From contig NC_049982.1 in NCBI RefSeq assembly GCF_000003815.2, positions 12,803,577 through 12,867,576 on the forward strand: a DNA stretch of 64,000 nucleotides, given 5' to 3'. The stretch is from Branchiostoma floridae (Eukaryota > Chordata > Leptocardii > Amphioxiformes > Branchiostomatidae). Shown piece after piece: positions 10,186 through 22,793 of the stretch. How positions within the stretch are numbered: the stretch's first letter is position 1; the number at the start of each line of letters is the position of its first letter. The notes beneath the pieces were generated by a model. That model made no database searches. It saw only the letters and a program-made list of their open reading frames with translations, and had not been told where the DNA came from. Made by a program: the position numbers and the translations under genes.

Positions 10186-10724
10186 GTCTGTGTCAAAAGA
10201 AAGTTATGAACAATGTATGAAACAATGAATTATAGGACAGCTAAATGTTCAGTGCAATGACTGCGGGTGTTCGGCTGCACCAACTGTGTACGGCGCGCAG
10301 GTGTGGAACGGGTTGGTTGGTCGTCGTCTTGTGTTCGGCTCAGTCGGCTGGTGGTCGGGGGTAGCTATAGGTCAGCAGTCAAATGTTATTCTTATATGCA
10401 CCACTATTAACTTACTCACAACTTGTTTTCAACCTCATCATAGCATGACTTACTCCAAGGCCGTGAAAAAATGATAACCCATTCCCAACCAAAGTCAACC
10501 CCGATATTCACCCAACCAAACACAATCGCAAAGAACCTTATAAAAGCCATACTGAAGCCAACTTGTGACCGGTTCACACGAGGAAAATTTCTTGGTGATT
10601 TTAACAACATGGAGGAATATATTATTTTGAATACAATTGGGAAGACCACTCATTTGAAAATTGCTGATTATGTCTATCTCAATTCGTGAGAGAGGTAGAA
10701 ATCGGTTTGGGGATCAGTCAGGAG

Positions 10725-11172
10725 TAGGGGTGGGTACCGGTACAGAAAATTCAGGTCCGGGTCCGGTTCAGGTCCAGAGGATCAGGTCCAGGTCCGGACC
10801 TGAACCTGGACCTGATTCAGTATGTGAGAGCATGTGACTCGACAATACTCAAAACAATAGTACATTTCGCTACAAATAGTGTGTTTTGTGGAATATTTGA
10901 CTCCCACTAGCGTTCTAAAATCCTACAAGACTAACTGCCTCTGTACGATTGACTGGAAAACTTTGTAGAAATTACTATTAACTCTACTTGCTTCGCTCTC
11001 GTTATTTTCGTCGACCGGTAAAAAAAGCCCCCAAACGCGTGAATTTCTGATCATATAATCCGTTCATTTTCTATTAGGTCCAACATCCTTTTTTTCAGGT
11101 CCGGTTTTTCCGGACCGGTACAGTAAGAAAAACCGGTTTTGTACCAGTACACCTTACCGGTACCGACCCCTA
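10725..11172. mobile_element. hAT-like non-autonomous element with 8-bp target-site duplication
   Basis: Termini TAGGGGTGGGTACCGGTA and its imperfect complement (ends ...TACCGACCCCTA) bound 448 bp. Flanks GTCAGGAG (10717-10724) and GTTAGGAG (11173-11180) differ at one base and have the 8-bp length typical of hAT transposons, and the TAGGGGTG terminus also fits that group. The interior has AGGTCC/GGACCT palindromes (10784-10813) and no transposase frame. It sits in the presumed 5' intron of the secreted-protein gene. Confidence 0.75.
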
Positions 11173-11180
11173 GTTAGGAG

Positions 11181-13232
11181 AGATTCGGCAGTCTTCGGCT
11201 AAAGGTCGAGATGGCTGGGAGCAAATACTTGTTGAAAATATTCGGGCTTTAGTGTCTCAGTTGGGAGTCATTTACTGGTTGGGGGATGGTTGGGATATTG
11301 TTCCGGCATGGTCGGCGCTAGAAGATAGAAGATAGACAGACTTATCCCAAACTACCGCCAGGCGTAGTCGGCTATAGTGGCCAGGAGCCATGTTCGGCTG
11401 TGTGCAACAATACAGAAATATTCTCGGGACGAACGCCGTAATAACTGGGTATAGGTTCAACATCTGACAACTATAATATTAGTACGTATTAAAAGTAATG
11501 CATAGAAACGTATACGTACTTGACTTGATGGACTGTGCTGAACTCTGCTGTAGCAACAAGAAGAATACGGTTGGCCTCACCTCAACTGAGATATCATCAT
11601 GTTATTCGGCCTTGTTAAATACCTTAGGGCTATTCCATTAAGGATCTTATGATAGGGCTAATTAGAGAATTTGTTTGCTTATGCTTCACATGAAAAATAG
11701 GCAACTAGGACCGAATGGCTATATAAACAAAGTACAGATGCTGGAACGTTTTGCATGAAACATTTCAAGGAGAGTGTCACGTTGAATAAACAAGTTATCA
11801 GCGTTTGTAAAAAATAGATATACTCTCCCTGTTTTGATATAGTAAAACCCAAACTTTGAATTGACGGTCTTTCGAACTCTATCGCCTACGCATTACGCCT
11901 ACGCCTGCGCATCACTGGACTTTGAAAGAAACTTTTCCACTACAATTAGGATGGTCCATGGCTTGGAAATATCCGGGCAATATGTAAGGAGGCAATTCAC
12001 TGTTAGCAATTCGTGCATATGACGACATTGTGCGCACGTTTGTCACCCTTAAAGAATATTCATTATGTATAATTTCGCTACCGGTACCTGTTTAACCTAG
12101 TAACGTAAAACGTCATCAATTCACTATATGAGGATATACCGATAACTCAGGCATCTGGGATGTCATTGTAATATGTTCTTTAGTTCGCTCTATCGGATTT
12201 TCCTTCTTTTTTTTCTGCACCTTTGCCAGCGGTTTTCCTGTCACCAATGAGGTTATATAAGCTCATGTAGCCTCCTTGCTGTCACGTTGTCGATTTTACT
12301 ATTTTGATTTACAAAAAAAGTGGAATTTACTGCTTACCAGAAATCTACGTTAAGCACATTTGGATTTTCCTTGTCCACGCCACAATCTTGAAAAAGAGAT
12401 GTCATCCATTCACCCTCGCCCCTATGTCGGATACGAAACGATGAATATGACACAAGGGAATACGCAATTGCGCATTTAGAGGATGCTGTTCTGAATGGGC
12501 AGCTAATTGCTGCGGGAGTGAAAGGACGGAACACAACACACAGACAATAAGCTAAACGAACTCTTTCATCCGTCTGCACTCGACACGCACGTATACACGT
12601 GCACAGTATTGTTTTACTGTTGAGCGTGGGTGTCATGTTTGATCTTCTTATTACCAAAAAAATATGCATACTGCCATACATGATTAACGTGAGTGAAAAA
12701 CATCATCTTTTAAGTAGTTACTTCTATTCACAGATTTGAACTTACCCACTCAAATGTTGTCGGAAGCCTTTGGAGACTTATATATATACGTCGTCAAATG
12801 AAGACATCAGGGAGAAAGGATTACAAAAATCAATAACGACCGGCCGTAATGCCATTGAATGAGACAAGACTTTTGATCAAAGTTTTGTTTTTCATGTCCG
12901 CCCCCGGCTTAGAAGTAACGTTACTTCCGTTACAAGACAGATCCCCTGGAGGGTCTTTGTACTTTTCGCCACTAGACTGCTTTGCATTGGTTTCTGAAAA
13001 GGTAGCTATAGTAAATAGTATTGATACAGCACACTGCCAGAAGAGGTACAGTTTATTACGGATATGTAGTTATAACGTTTACCTCTTTTGACACAATGTT
13101 CAGCCCATTTTCTGCTATTTTTTAAACAGCCAGAAGAGCCTGGTTGAGAATAGGACGGTTTTGAACCTCTCCGCTTGCCTCGCCACTCAAAGTTGGCCCC
13201 GGTACAATCCTATCCCCAAGTCCAGTAGTCAT

Positions 13233-13233
<1 letters not shown>
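11181..13233. other. Intergenic stretch, no certain gene
   Basis: Holds GGTTGG/GTCGGC-rich low-copy repeat sequence (11181-11460), similar in style to 10260-10420 and 14890-15160, and the candidate promoter noted separately. A 115-codon minus-strand frame (12334-12681) shows no domain I know. Otherwise AT-rich and featureless. Confidence 0.4.
11520..11728 (-). promoter_or_regulatory. Possible TATA promoter and 5' UTR exon for the secreted-protein gene
   Basis: On the minus strand there is TTTATATAGC at 11719-11728. A transcript starting about 30 bases downstream would run to a GT donor (AAGTCAA/GTACGT) ending at 11520. The coding exon begins with an acceptor before the ATG, so such a non-coding first exon is needed. 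A second candidate is a TATATATAAG run on the minus strand near 12780, followed by a GTAAGT donor near 12745. Neither is proven. Confidence 0.3.
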
Positions 13234-13283
<50 letters not shown>

Positions 13284-13354
13284 TGCGTGTGTGTGTGTGT
13301 GCGTGTTCGTGTGTGTGTGCGTGTTCGTGTGTGTGTGTGCGCGTGTGCATGTGC
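13234..13354. repeat. (TG)n microsatellite
   Basis: A long TG/GT run, interrupted on the right by GTGCGTG and TTCG variants. Cysteine/valine and threonine/histidine frames across it are artefacts of the repeat. Confidence 0.97.
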
Positions 13355-13436
13355 CTAGCGTAATGATGGTATACATAAAGGCTCACAGCACTCTAAATTA
13401 GAAAAGGGCCAAGATGGTATACGTATATTGGGTGTG

Positions 13437-13440
<4 letters not shown>

Positions 13441-13477
<37 letters not shown>
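13441..13477. repeat. (CT)n microsatellite
   Basis: Uninterrupted CT run of about 37 bases, some 90 bases past the TG tract. Confidence 0.97.
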
Positions 13478-13480
<3 letters not shown>

Positions 13481-16400
13481 TGTTGTATAGTGTATCGATT
13501 GGACTCAAAGACTCCATGCCCCTTAGTCTATCATTGGTATCGTAGTATATTATTTCATACATTCATATCTGTGTCAATCTTACAGGTATCGCTAGGTGTC
13601 GTTTTAGTATCACACTGAAGTCTGTTCAATCTATTTTGACGGTGACTTACGTTAACAAGTTGAATGACGAGCGGAGTTACAGATAGAAAAGAGAAACGTT
13701 AGTATTAAACGTAACAGTTAAACGACACGGCCGTAACAACGCTTACTTATACATAGATTTAAACTACTCTACTAAAGTCTTTTCTGTCGATATGCTGTCG
13801 GGTTGTGAAAGGAGTAGAAGGGGACTCGCATAACGTTATATCAACATACAAAAGACACGTTTGCACAAGAGATTTTGACATCCAACTCACATAAAGCTTC
13901 TCTCCGACAATTAGGTTAGATACACATGACTTTTTGTCAAAATTGTACCTTATCACTAGCGCTACGACCTGTACTTAGCTTGTTTGAGCACAAATGTACA
14001 ATAAAGGTCATTCATTCATGACTGATAGTGCATCTGTGGTAACACGAAATTCCTCCCCCAAACGGTGATGTGTATTGTGGCAGTTACGTTCTCATATATG
14101 GAGCTGCCAGGGAAACCGGTTGTGTAACATGTTAAGGATAGAACAACCTTACTTCTTTTGCGTTTCTAGTCATTACAACTCCGTTGTAACCTTTAACATC
14201 GTGAAACGTCTCTTACGTCAGCGTGGCCATGGTGATCAGTCATAGCCTGTATTTCAAAAGCTTTTTTGACAACCTAATTGCAGTCTGAAACAAACTTGAT
14301 GTTTTTCTTGGAAACAATTTGTAGCCTATTTGGGATATGACCTTTATACAGCGAATGACGTCAAACAAGCCCTCTAAGTTGTGATGAGAACAGCTATATT
14401 CTTTATACATTGTTTGACAACGTGCCATTGCTTCACGTGCTCATCTATTGTAATACTAGTATCTGGAGACACGAGTGTTGTCCCACCTTGACCAATCCAG
14501 AGATAAATGCAGTGACATGAGACATTTCCCAGGGATAGTCTGAGATCAACGACAACTTAAGCAACCCGATGTTAATGTGATACAATGTAGTTATAATAAT
14601 CCATTCTGTTGATGTTCTGCAGGCGTCTACGAACAAATCCGGATATCTGCTAAGTCGCACTTTGATAGGCGTTCACACCTCTCGGCGGTGAGCCGCTTTG
14701 AAATGAAAATGTTTTTTTATCGCTTCCTTAATGGGCCGATAGCTAGAATCGGTTGGCCATTGGTCAACGGTCAGATCCAGTTAGTAGATACGACATAGTG
14801 ACAACAGTGGACCATAACATTTCTACACATTTCACGGTCTATGTATGTACATGTAAACACCACACATCTTCCAAGGGGCGATCTTCGGAAGAGGGTATGT
14901 GAATACCGGTTGGTTGGCGGTTGGTTGACTTTTTGAGTAAGTGAGTAAAGTCCCTGTCACACACAGTCAAACATGGTTAGAGGTCGTTTGGGATCAAGGT
15001 CGGCTGTGGTTGGCTGTTGGTACAGACCGTGCTGAGCGAATGTTCAAAAATGTTCAAAAATTCGGGAATGTTTCGGCCTTGAACCGGTTGGTAAAGGGTT
15101 GTGAACCTGTTGGCTGGCGGTTGGGAGTAAGTCAGCATAGGCCGGGAGTGTGAAAGAAAGCGTTTCCACAACCAGGGAAACAGAGAATCCTACAAAATAC
15201 CGTAAATGTACAACAAAATAACCACCAACCGAAACTCTGCTTGGAGAGCAAACATTGGCCTTTCTGAGTTCGACCCGCTCAAGGCAGTTCTTAAGACTTA
15301 GCAATAGATTGACGAGAACGGTGGAATATAGTCTGGTATATCTGCTGTGTGTTGTCTTTCCTAAATGGCAGTTGGAATGTCAACTTACTACTGAGGTACA
15401 AGGGACCAAAACGACACTGCTCCTACAGGTAACTTTGGTCTTCTTTCGCAAGGGGTCAGGTCGGTGAGGACCAGCCTCACAATACAGCTTCGTTACCTGG
15501 GTAAGTCCACTCTGCTCAGAGATGGGGTATAAGCTGTAGATTGATGGTTCAGCTTAGCTTGCGGTAATGCTACACTTGGTAGTTTGAACTCACATGACTG
15601 TGGGTCGGGTATTCCCGCCTTCAAGTCGAAGCCTTTGCCCTAAAATGCCAGTGCTTGGGACTTTCCATAATTACCGACGTGAAGAAAGATGGCTAACACC
15701 ATTCTAAAGTTTTACCATACACCAGCCTGTACAAGTAACTTGTCTGAAAGCAAGATGGAAGTCATCAGTCACAGATCTTAAAAAGTCATACATTTCTTCG
15801 CCGCCAGTGTACTTTCCTTGCTGATGATCACGAAAATTATCATAAGATAAAATAAGAGTAAGATTAAAACGTAATTATACTAGCTTTAAATGTTGCCTCT
15901 ACTTTGGTATAGATCGGAGGAAATTTGAGCAGTTATTTTGAGCAACTGAATGTGGAAAGGGGAGATGAAAGCGGGAGAACTTCATAGCCTTTCGTCGCAA
16001 AGTCTGCTTGGAGATTGTGGTGGGTCCTGTCATAGCGGTGATGAATGTGGGTGGAAGATGTCCCGTACCCTTAAGGTCTTCACGTGGACTTGTGAAATGA
16101 CATAGAGTCGGAGGAAATATTACTCCGGCCTGACCTTGAGGACTTCCCGTTTTACTTTCCTCAGTGTAGTCACCTCAGGTCACCCCAATGACGTGTAAGC
16201 GCGGCAATGTCGTGCCCTTGACCTGAACACTTGCGGGAGGTTCAATAAAACTGTAACAGATCTACAACGATTAACCAAAACCATAAACATCCGCATTGTC
16301 TTTGGTCATGTTTTTGTTCTTTCCCATCCAGCGTTTATGGGTTCTTACCGCGGAATTTTCGTTCAAACCTTCACATCCCGCTATAGCCAACCTGAACCAT

Positions 16401-18730
16401 CCCTAACTTGGCCTTGCGACATTATGCATTGATTGGTGTCATTTCAACCTTGTGTCTGTATGTACTTGAACCCATATATTTGGTAATCAAGCCTAACGCA
16501 ATAACGGCACTTCATTTCTGTATCTAATTTTCCAGCCGGGATATCGGTAACCTGTCCCTGTGCAGCTGGGTGTAAATTATATCGCTCATTGATTCACCGT
16601 GTCGGTAGGTTGTCAAAGTAGAGGGCATGAGCACCTTTAGTGCGCTGGAATTATGGTGGAAAAATAGCATCACCCTGTGAGCAGTTTGACTCATGTATGT
16701 ACGGGTACATAACTGTACAGGAGGGCCATTTGGTCATTAAGTTAACCAATTGACAATGTGTAACATCATGTCAAAGTGGACATATCAGACGCCTGCGGTG
16801 GGAGGGGGGTCTGAGGCTAAATTCCGGGCGGATTCGGAAGTACTTCCGGATGGATGGACTTCAAATAGTTACTGACACCACGGACACACACAAATGGACG
16901 AGATCCTACTTGTGACACACCAGATGCCTGTTTCCAACATGATGTCACATTGAGGTGGAATTTTGGTTTATCCGGTGATGAAATGCCGAATGAGTCAAAG
17001 TTGAAGTTAATCCAACATTCGCAGCAAAACCCCATCCCGCTTGGCAAACTGACAACCCATGTCAAAAGATGTTCAAATTCTGAGCTTGAATGTATCCCAC
17101 TATAGGTGACTTTATTATCGCGGATGATCATATTGGCTTCACATCGGTGAGGATTGGTACGGTATGCGGCGAGCTGCTCGGGAGGGTTTTTCGCAGCTTG
17201 CCTCAGGCCACAGGTGGGTTTTACTCGCTATGCGCCGAACGCTACATAAATTTATTTGTGTGGCATTACATAATGCATGTTTTTCGATGTTGTAAGAGTT
17301 TTTAAACAAGGTATTTTAGAGTTCTTGCGATATATACAGAGCATATGAATAGCATAGGACGGAATTATTGATCCCATAAAGTTCGTTTGGTGTTCCGAAA
17401 ATAATTTCATTAGGTTGGTAGAATAAAGGATATAGGAGAATTCTTTTATATAGCGGCGAGAAATAGAACTCCAGAAGCTCTGAAGAAGGTGCATGAACGA
17501 CACAGAATAAGTTTTGACCTTTATATCTGGATACGATATCTTGCACCATACCACAGGTACAGGAGTGAAATATTTTGTATTTGCTGACGCGACTTCTTTT
17601 CCTTATCCTACTTTTGCTATTTAGTCACATATGGATTCAACTCTGTCGTTTTCATCCAGTTGACCTGGAGTTTGGCATGGAGGTTATATTGACAAATATC
17701 CACAGTTCTTGTCATGACATTTTAGAACATCTATTGTGCGATTAAAAAAACAGCAATGGATTATAATTATGATTCTTATCTAGCTTCAATATCACTGTCG
17801 TGAAGAAAACGTACTGGTTATCGACAGAAGACTTTTGGGGTCTTTTTACAGATACATATCTATTACATATCTCAAAGAGTACCCGGCGACGTCTTTAGCC
17901 TTGACTTCCACATCACGGTTCTTTGTACATCCTGACATCTGCCCACGTCTTTCCATCTTGCGACCTGTTGCCTGGCCTATGAGTCTGAGATCTGAAGGCG
18001 CTATGTATAAGCTACCACCAGGGTCTGGTGCAAATCTTAGACTTCAAGGTGAAGTAAAAAAAACTTAAAACCAGATTGATGAATGGATGTGAGATGTAAG
18101 GTCCTGTAGGTCACGTCTCTTCCCGGCCGCCTGTCGTGTAGGCCGCGCTTATTAGTCTCCTGAGACATTTGCAACAAAGTTGGGCTGATTCACAACTTTG
18201 TCAGGAAGTATTTTACCACTTGAAGTATTTGTTTTGTCAGTTTGAGAATTTCATTTGTTTCTCAGTACTTCTGCTACCCACCCAAAGATTGACAGGTTAA
18301 TGACTACTGCATTTAGGCAGTTGGTTTGCTGTTATGTAAAGATCAGCTCTGACACGCTGTTACAAGACAACATGTGCGCGTGCGTAAAATGCTTTAAATT
18401 GCTTAAGAAAGGATAGAAGACCTTATTTTTCCCAAAGTAGGCAACATTCATTAATGTTACAGAGGACGTATCATCAGATTTGACCCTTTCGCTCCTGCTA
18501 GGCCTCTACAGTTATAATTATAGAACAGAAATAGCTCAATTTGCGAGCTTTAATATTTTATGAGCTGGGGTCTCTCTCCGGCTCACAAGGTTAAAACCAC
18601 GAAGGTGAAAACTATCAAGATTGATGGTGAAGTAAAACAGATGAAAATGTGAAAAATGTCAAGGACAACCGACAATGTCGGCCGAGAGGAAGAGAAAGAA
18701 CCACTCCGACGTTGAAAAAATTATTCGCGT
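13478..18730. other. Intergenic stretch with repeat debris, no gene recognised
   Basis: A repeat with GGTTGGCGGTTGG-like motifs spans about 14890-15160. CTCTGCTTGGAGAG at 15236-15249 and TCTGCTTGGAGA near 16012 are isolated copies of the terminus seen complete at 21937-22149. Frames of up to 104 codons (16817-17131, minus) carry no recognisable domain. Confidence 0.4.
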
Positions 18731-18754
18731 ATATATATATATATATATATATAT
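18731..18754. repeat. (AT)12 microsatellite
   Basis: Uninterrupted AT run. Confidence 0.95.
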
Positions 18755-19258
18755 TTGTTTTACATTAGTTGGACTGTTTCAAGTATTATATACTGTACTG
18801 TGAAGTCATTGTGCCCAAACAAATGTACTGAGCCTACATTGAAAAGTTGGAGTTACGTGTTTTGCGTGTTTTTAAGAGTCACTAACAGAAGAATTGTTTT
18901 ATGAAACACTCATACGTGACTGTAATTTATTTTTTGCATTTGCGCCGCAATTGATTGAAATGTTCAAAACTATCTTTACGACCCAACAAAACAATAGATA
19001 CACTAGACACTTTGCCTTCAGACGAATGCTATATTTTGGAAGGACAAATGATTTTCTTTGGTTGATTTTATCACTAAAGGTTTCCCCAGGCACACTAGCT
19101 ATTCAAACATCCTACTATTGTAGCACAACGTACGCACTGTATTTTGTGGTGAAGGAAAAAAAACAGGGCCACTATTAAGAGTGTAGGCCAGCATCAAGCA
19201 TAGCAAGAGACTGAGCCTTCACATGGACCCCCCCAGGAAAACGTAAGGGGTGAAGACC

Positions 19259-19390
19259 AAAAACACCTGGAGACGCAGCCTGGAGGCGTCTGACTACACA
19301 TGGGTACAGCTGGCAGAAATGGCCCAGGACCGCCGGAGATGGAGGGAGATAGTTCATGGCCTATCTATGCCCATGGATGTTCTAATGTAA
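19259..19390 (+). pseudogene. 3' end of a non-LTR retrotransposon (LINE) ORF2, fragment
   Basis: One open frame to a stop reads KNTWRRSLEASDYTWVQLAE and then MAQDRRRWREIVHG. The TWRR...W-x-x-L-x-x-A-x-DR-x-x-WR-x-x-V pattern is the usual C-terminal tail of LINE reverse-transcriptase proteins. Upstream (19180-19258) the related reading is broken by frameshifts and a stop, and no reverse-transcriptase motif remains, so it is a 5'-truncated dead copy. Confidence 0.75.
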
Positions 19391-19425
19391 ACTACATCAG
19401 AAGGCTGCTGGTGTTAGAACACACA

Positions 19426-19440
19426 CCCCCCCCCCCCCCC
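19426..19440. repeat. C15 homopolymer
   Basis: Fifteen consecutive C, 36 bases past the LINE fragment stop codon. Confidence 0.95.
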
Positions 19441-21936
19441 TCGCACACAAAGACTACGACCCAAGCTTTTATTTGGAAGATACAGTGACTGTGTGTAGTC
19501 CGTAACTGATCACATCCTCTCGTTCTTTCCGTATTTGCTCTGACTGATAGCGCACTGAAGGGAGCAAATTTCACGCTGACGATTACGCAACATTCTCCAC
19601 GAAGCCGTGACAAACGCATCTGCATACATCAACCTTTCCTGCAAAACGAGGCGTAATGAGATAAGTCCTTCATGTATTGATTTTCTACCATGCAGACTTA
19701 ATCATCACCCCCTGCTTTCGGAGATAGTCGTATAGAATGTTTCTGAACATGAAGTCATACTGGTTATCACCTGCGTTTATATCTAAATTTCTCAATGCTA
19801 GACTGCTATTATGTTATCAAAAGCTAAATACTATCTTTCTTACAAAAGATATCAATTTGCATTGACAAGAATGAATAAATTGTTATAATGGATAATCTTC
19901 AGGATTGGCGCCAATATGTGTGATACTAAAGAAGTAATATATAAAAATGGTTCTCCAAAACCTATAGATATGGATTATGAACAAAAGTAAACTTTACGTA
20001 CTAATCAACCGTTTGGGTAAAATATAGGGGCTTTCCCAAATTCTCGGCTGAATTCCACTAGCCTTGTTCATGGAATAGATAGTATAAAGATGGGTGATAC
20101 TCTACGAAGGACTTTTTGTCCTTGAGAATGTTATGTAAAAGTTTTGATAACATATCACATGTGTACTTCAACACCTACATGTAGCTCATATCACATGTGT
20201 ACTTTTAACGCCTACAGGTGTCAACTTGCATTTGAAGTACCCATGTATCCTCTCATTAATCACCAAGATGCGTCAAGACTTCACATCTATCAATTGGTTT
20301 CTTCAGATCGTTTGTCGTGTATGATGTATCACCTAGCAAACGTTGCACTTAGTCTGAGTTCTCATCGATCAAACGTCAGATAATCTGCTGAGCGCAGATT
20401 GAAAGCCAACTGCGACTAAAACAATAAGCGATACAAACTTTTACGGGATGGAAGATCAACTTTGCATATATACATGATTGAACAAAACCCGAAAAAGAAC
20501 GTCTTCGAAGATAATGTCATTCTTTCTCTGTGAGAAATATACATGTTACGGCAGGGAGTTGTAGGAACTGGGGTTTTAGAAACCTACACTCTTGTTAATA
20601 TATGACTACGACGTTCACAAAACCACTTCGAAACATCTGTGCGTAGAAATAGTAAGTGAGTGAATAACGTTAGAGTGACCAAGGAAAGTACAAGTAGATA
20701 GCTAGATCAGACAGTTATAACAAGTCATCTCGTGACTGTACCTATGGTGAGGGTTGAAAAGGTGATAGCTGTCTGTTACATGTAACGTTATGTCAGTCAT
20801 CCCACAAATGTGATAAATCCAATAGATAGATATCCAAAGCCATGACTTGGCCTTGACCTTGATCTGCGCTTGGGGTGGATGTCGTCCAAGGTTACTTCTC
20901 TTCAGATGGTTGTCCCAAGACTTTTATGTCTAGGGAGTTTTATAAACCAAGTGGGTAGCGGTGGGCTAATAGTGGATTATGTAAGATCTGTATTGTTATA
21001 TAAAGACCCTTATTGTTTTTGAAAGATCCTCTGTAATTTTTATTGAGGAGGCTACCGGGTGAAGGCTGATTTTGGGGGCCATAAATCGTTACGTTAATGA
21101 CAAGAGTAGCAAATGCATTAAGAAGGTAAGTACATGCCCACTAACGTAAATCATGTGGATGTATGTCCTTATATCTAACATAAGTACATAATTTTGAAAA
21201 AGTAAAGGGAATACCATTGACCAGCTCTTCGTAACGACCCCTGTCATATACAAATGTAATCAACGGTAGGCCCCTCAAACTTTCTTTACAAGTCGTCATG
21301 AAGAGATAAAGGGGAAAACAGGAAGGCTTATTGACCGACGACTTAACCTGAACCTACCCGAGATCGAAGAGATCTTAGCTCCGGTAATGACCCGCGCACT
21401 GAGATCGATATAAAAACAACTGCACCCAGAGACAGAGCCACAAGAGTGCATAGTGAACATCTTAGTTTGTAGTTGGACGGTGACAGCCACACATTCTATA
21501 AAACCTCCACATTTGGTGCAAAAGCACGAAATTAGGAAAAACAGTCGGCTCTTTTCTAGGACGAGATATTTTACGGTTTCATAACAATTCCACTCTTTTC
21601 TCCTGTTTTGTGGTAGTCACTACAGAGGGATTGCAGAAGCGTCTGGGTGTGGGACTGGGTTGCACGCACCTGATAGTAATTGTGCCAATCTCCTAAAGCA
21701 GCGAGATACACCCATGAAGTTACTGATATGTACATGTATGACAGGTATAGGCAATATTGAAGTATTGAAGGGAATGAGATGGATAAGTGGATGGATTAGA
21801 ATTGATAGATTTAGGTTAAATGCACACCGGCATGCACAAAGAGTTCCACACTGTTTGTCTCCGGTCTACGCGTATCTGCAGGAACTTTACCGTTCAACAT
21901 AACGTTCACACGAGAGGCGGAATGAGCCGAAATACT
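19441..21936. other. Intergenic stretch, no gene recognised
   Basis: Contains a two-copy 36-bp tandem repeat at 20151-20222 (CATATCACATGTGTACTT...). A short plus-strand frame at about 21290-21410 looks mildly protein-like but matches nothing I know. Confidence 0.4.
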
Positions 21937-22149
21937 ACTCTCCAAGCAGAAGTTAGGTTCCGGCTGTTTTTTAACGTTATTTTAGTCGTTTTTATCGGCC
22001 TTTCTATTTGTCATCTTTCTTGAAGTACGCCAGCCAGCAAGTTAGGTTTTGCAAACACAGCAAGATAAAACACAAAATAGAAAGCCCGATGAAAACGACA
22101 AAACAAACGTTTAAAAAAATAGTCGGAGCCTAACCTCTGCTTGGAGAGT
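21937..22149. mobile_element. Foldback (long inverted-repeat) element
   Basis: Left end ACTCTCCAAGCAGAAGTTAGG and right end complementary to ACTCTCCAAGCAGAGGTTAG. The two arms pair over roughly 75 bases each with few mismatches, leaving a short central spacer. No coding capacity. Flanks show no clear target-site duplication. Confidence 0.8.
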
Positions 22150-22613
22150 GTGATTCGAAGTGCCTTCTAGAAAATCTCAACTGCATTCCAGATATTTTGC
22201 CCATTCCTGTGGCCGGCCCGTATGCTTTGTCATGCCCAAAACTTTCGAGGTGAATTTGAATTGGAGAAATATCAAAGGAGATTTACTGTATTCTAACTAC
22301 AGCATGGCAGCATTCTACTACATTCCAACAGTAAAGATTCTAATCTCATTCAATGGATAAACGAAACGGCAAGCCAAGTCCGGACAGAATGTGACCACAA
22401 CAATGGGTATAAATATCTGGAATGCGGGGAGAATTTATAGAATGCTGGTTCTGCTTGACTCCTGTTGATTTATTTGAAGTTTGCCTTTAGCGGCCTGGGA
22501 AAAAAATCAACCTATTTTCAGCTATGTACATGACCTATGGCTATAAGTTTTCTAATTAAATCTTTGATATAACTTCTTTATCTTTATCTAACCCCATGTA
22601 TTGGTATATAGAA

Positions 22614-22793
22614 TTTATAAACTCAGACACGTGTTGGTTACATGGTCAGGCAGCAGCTTGATGAGTGGTGAAGTTCAGCTGGCGTCGAGGTGACAGCTAG
22701 TCCCCACCTACCGCCTAACGGTGTAACTGCAGCAGAGAACTCCGTCTGACCCGCTAGCATTTCCGCGTCGACCCGTGAAGCTCTTTTATCAAG
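22614..22793 (+). promoter_or_regulatory. Possible TATA box and non-coding first exon
   Basis: TTTATAA at 22614-22620 precedes an E-box CACGTG. About 30 bases on begins a GC-richer stretch that ends at a donor, AAG/GTATCG (exon end 22793). No coding frame starts in it. Suggestive only. Confidence 0.2.

Noticed and set aside
12334-12681. 115-codon minus-strand frame
   Set aside because: No domain, no coding bias I can see. A nearby GTAAGT donor suggests any transcript there would splice out before it.
13122-13376. Open frames rich in Thr-His or Cys-Val across GT tracts (also near 57500-58100)
   Set aside because: Translations of microsatellites, not genes.
21290-21409. Plus-strand reading RLIDRRLNLNLPEIEEILAP, protein-like
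   Set aside because: Short, without acceptor or partner exon, and no family recognised.
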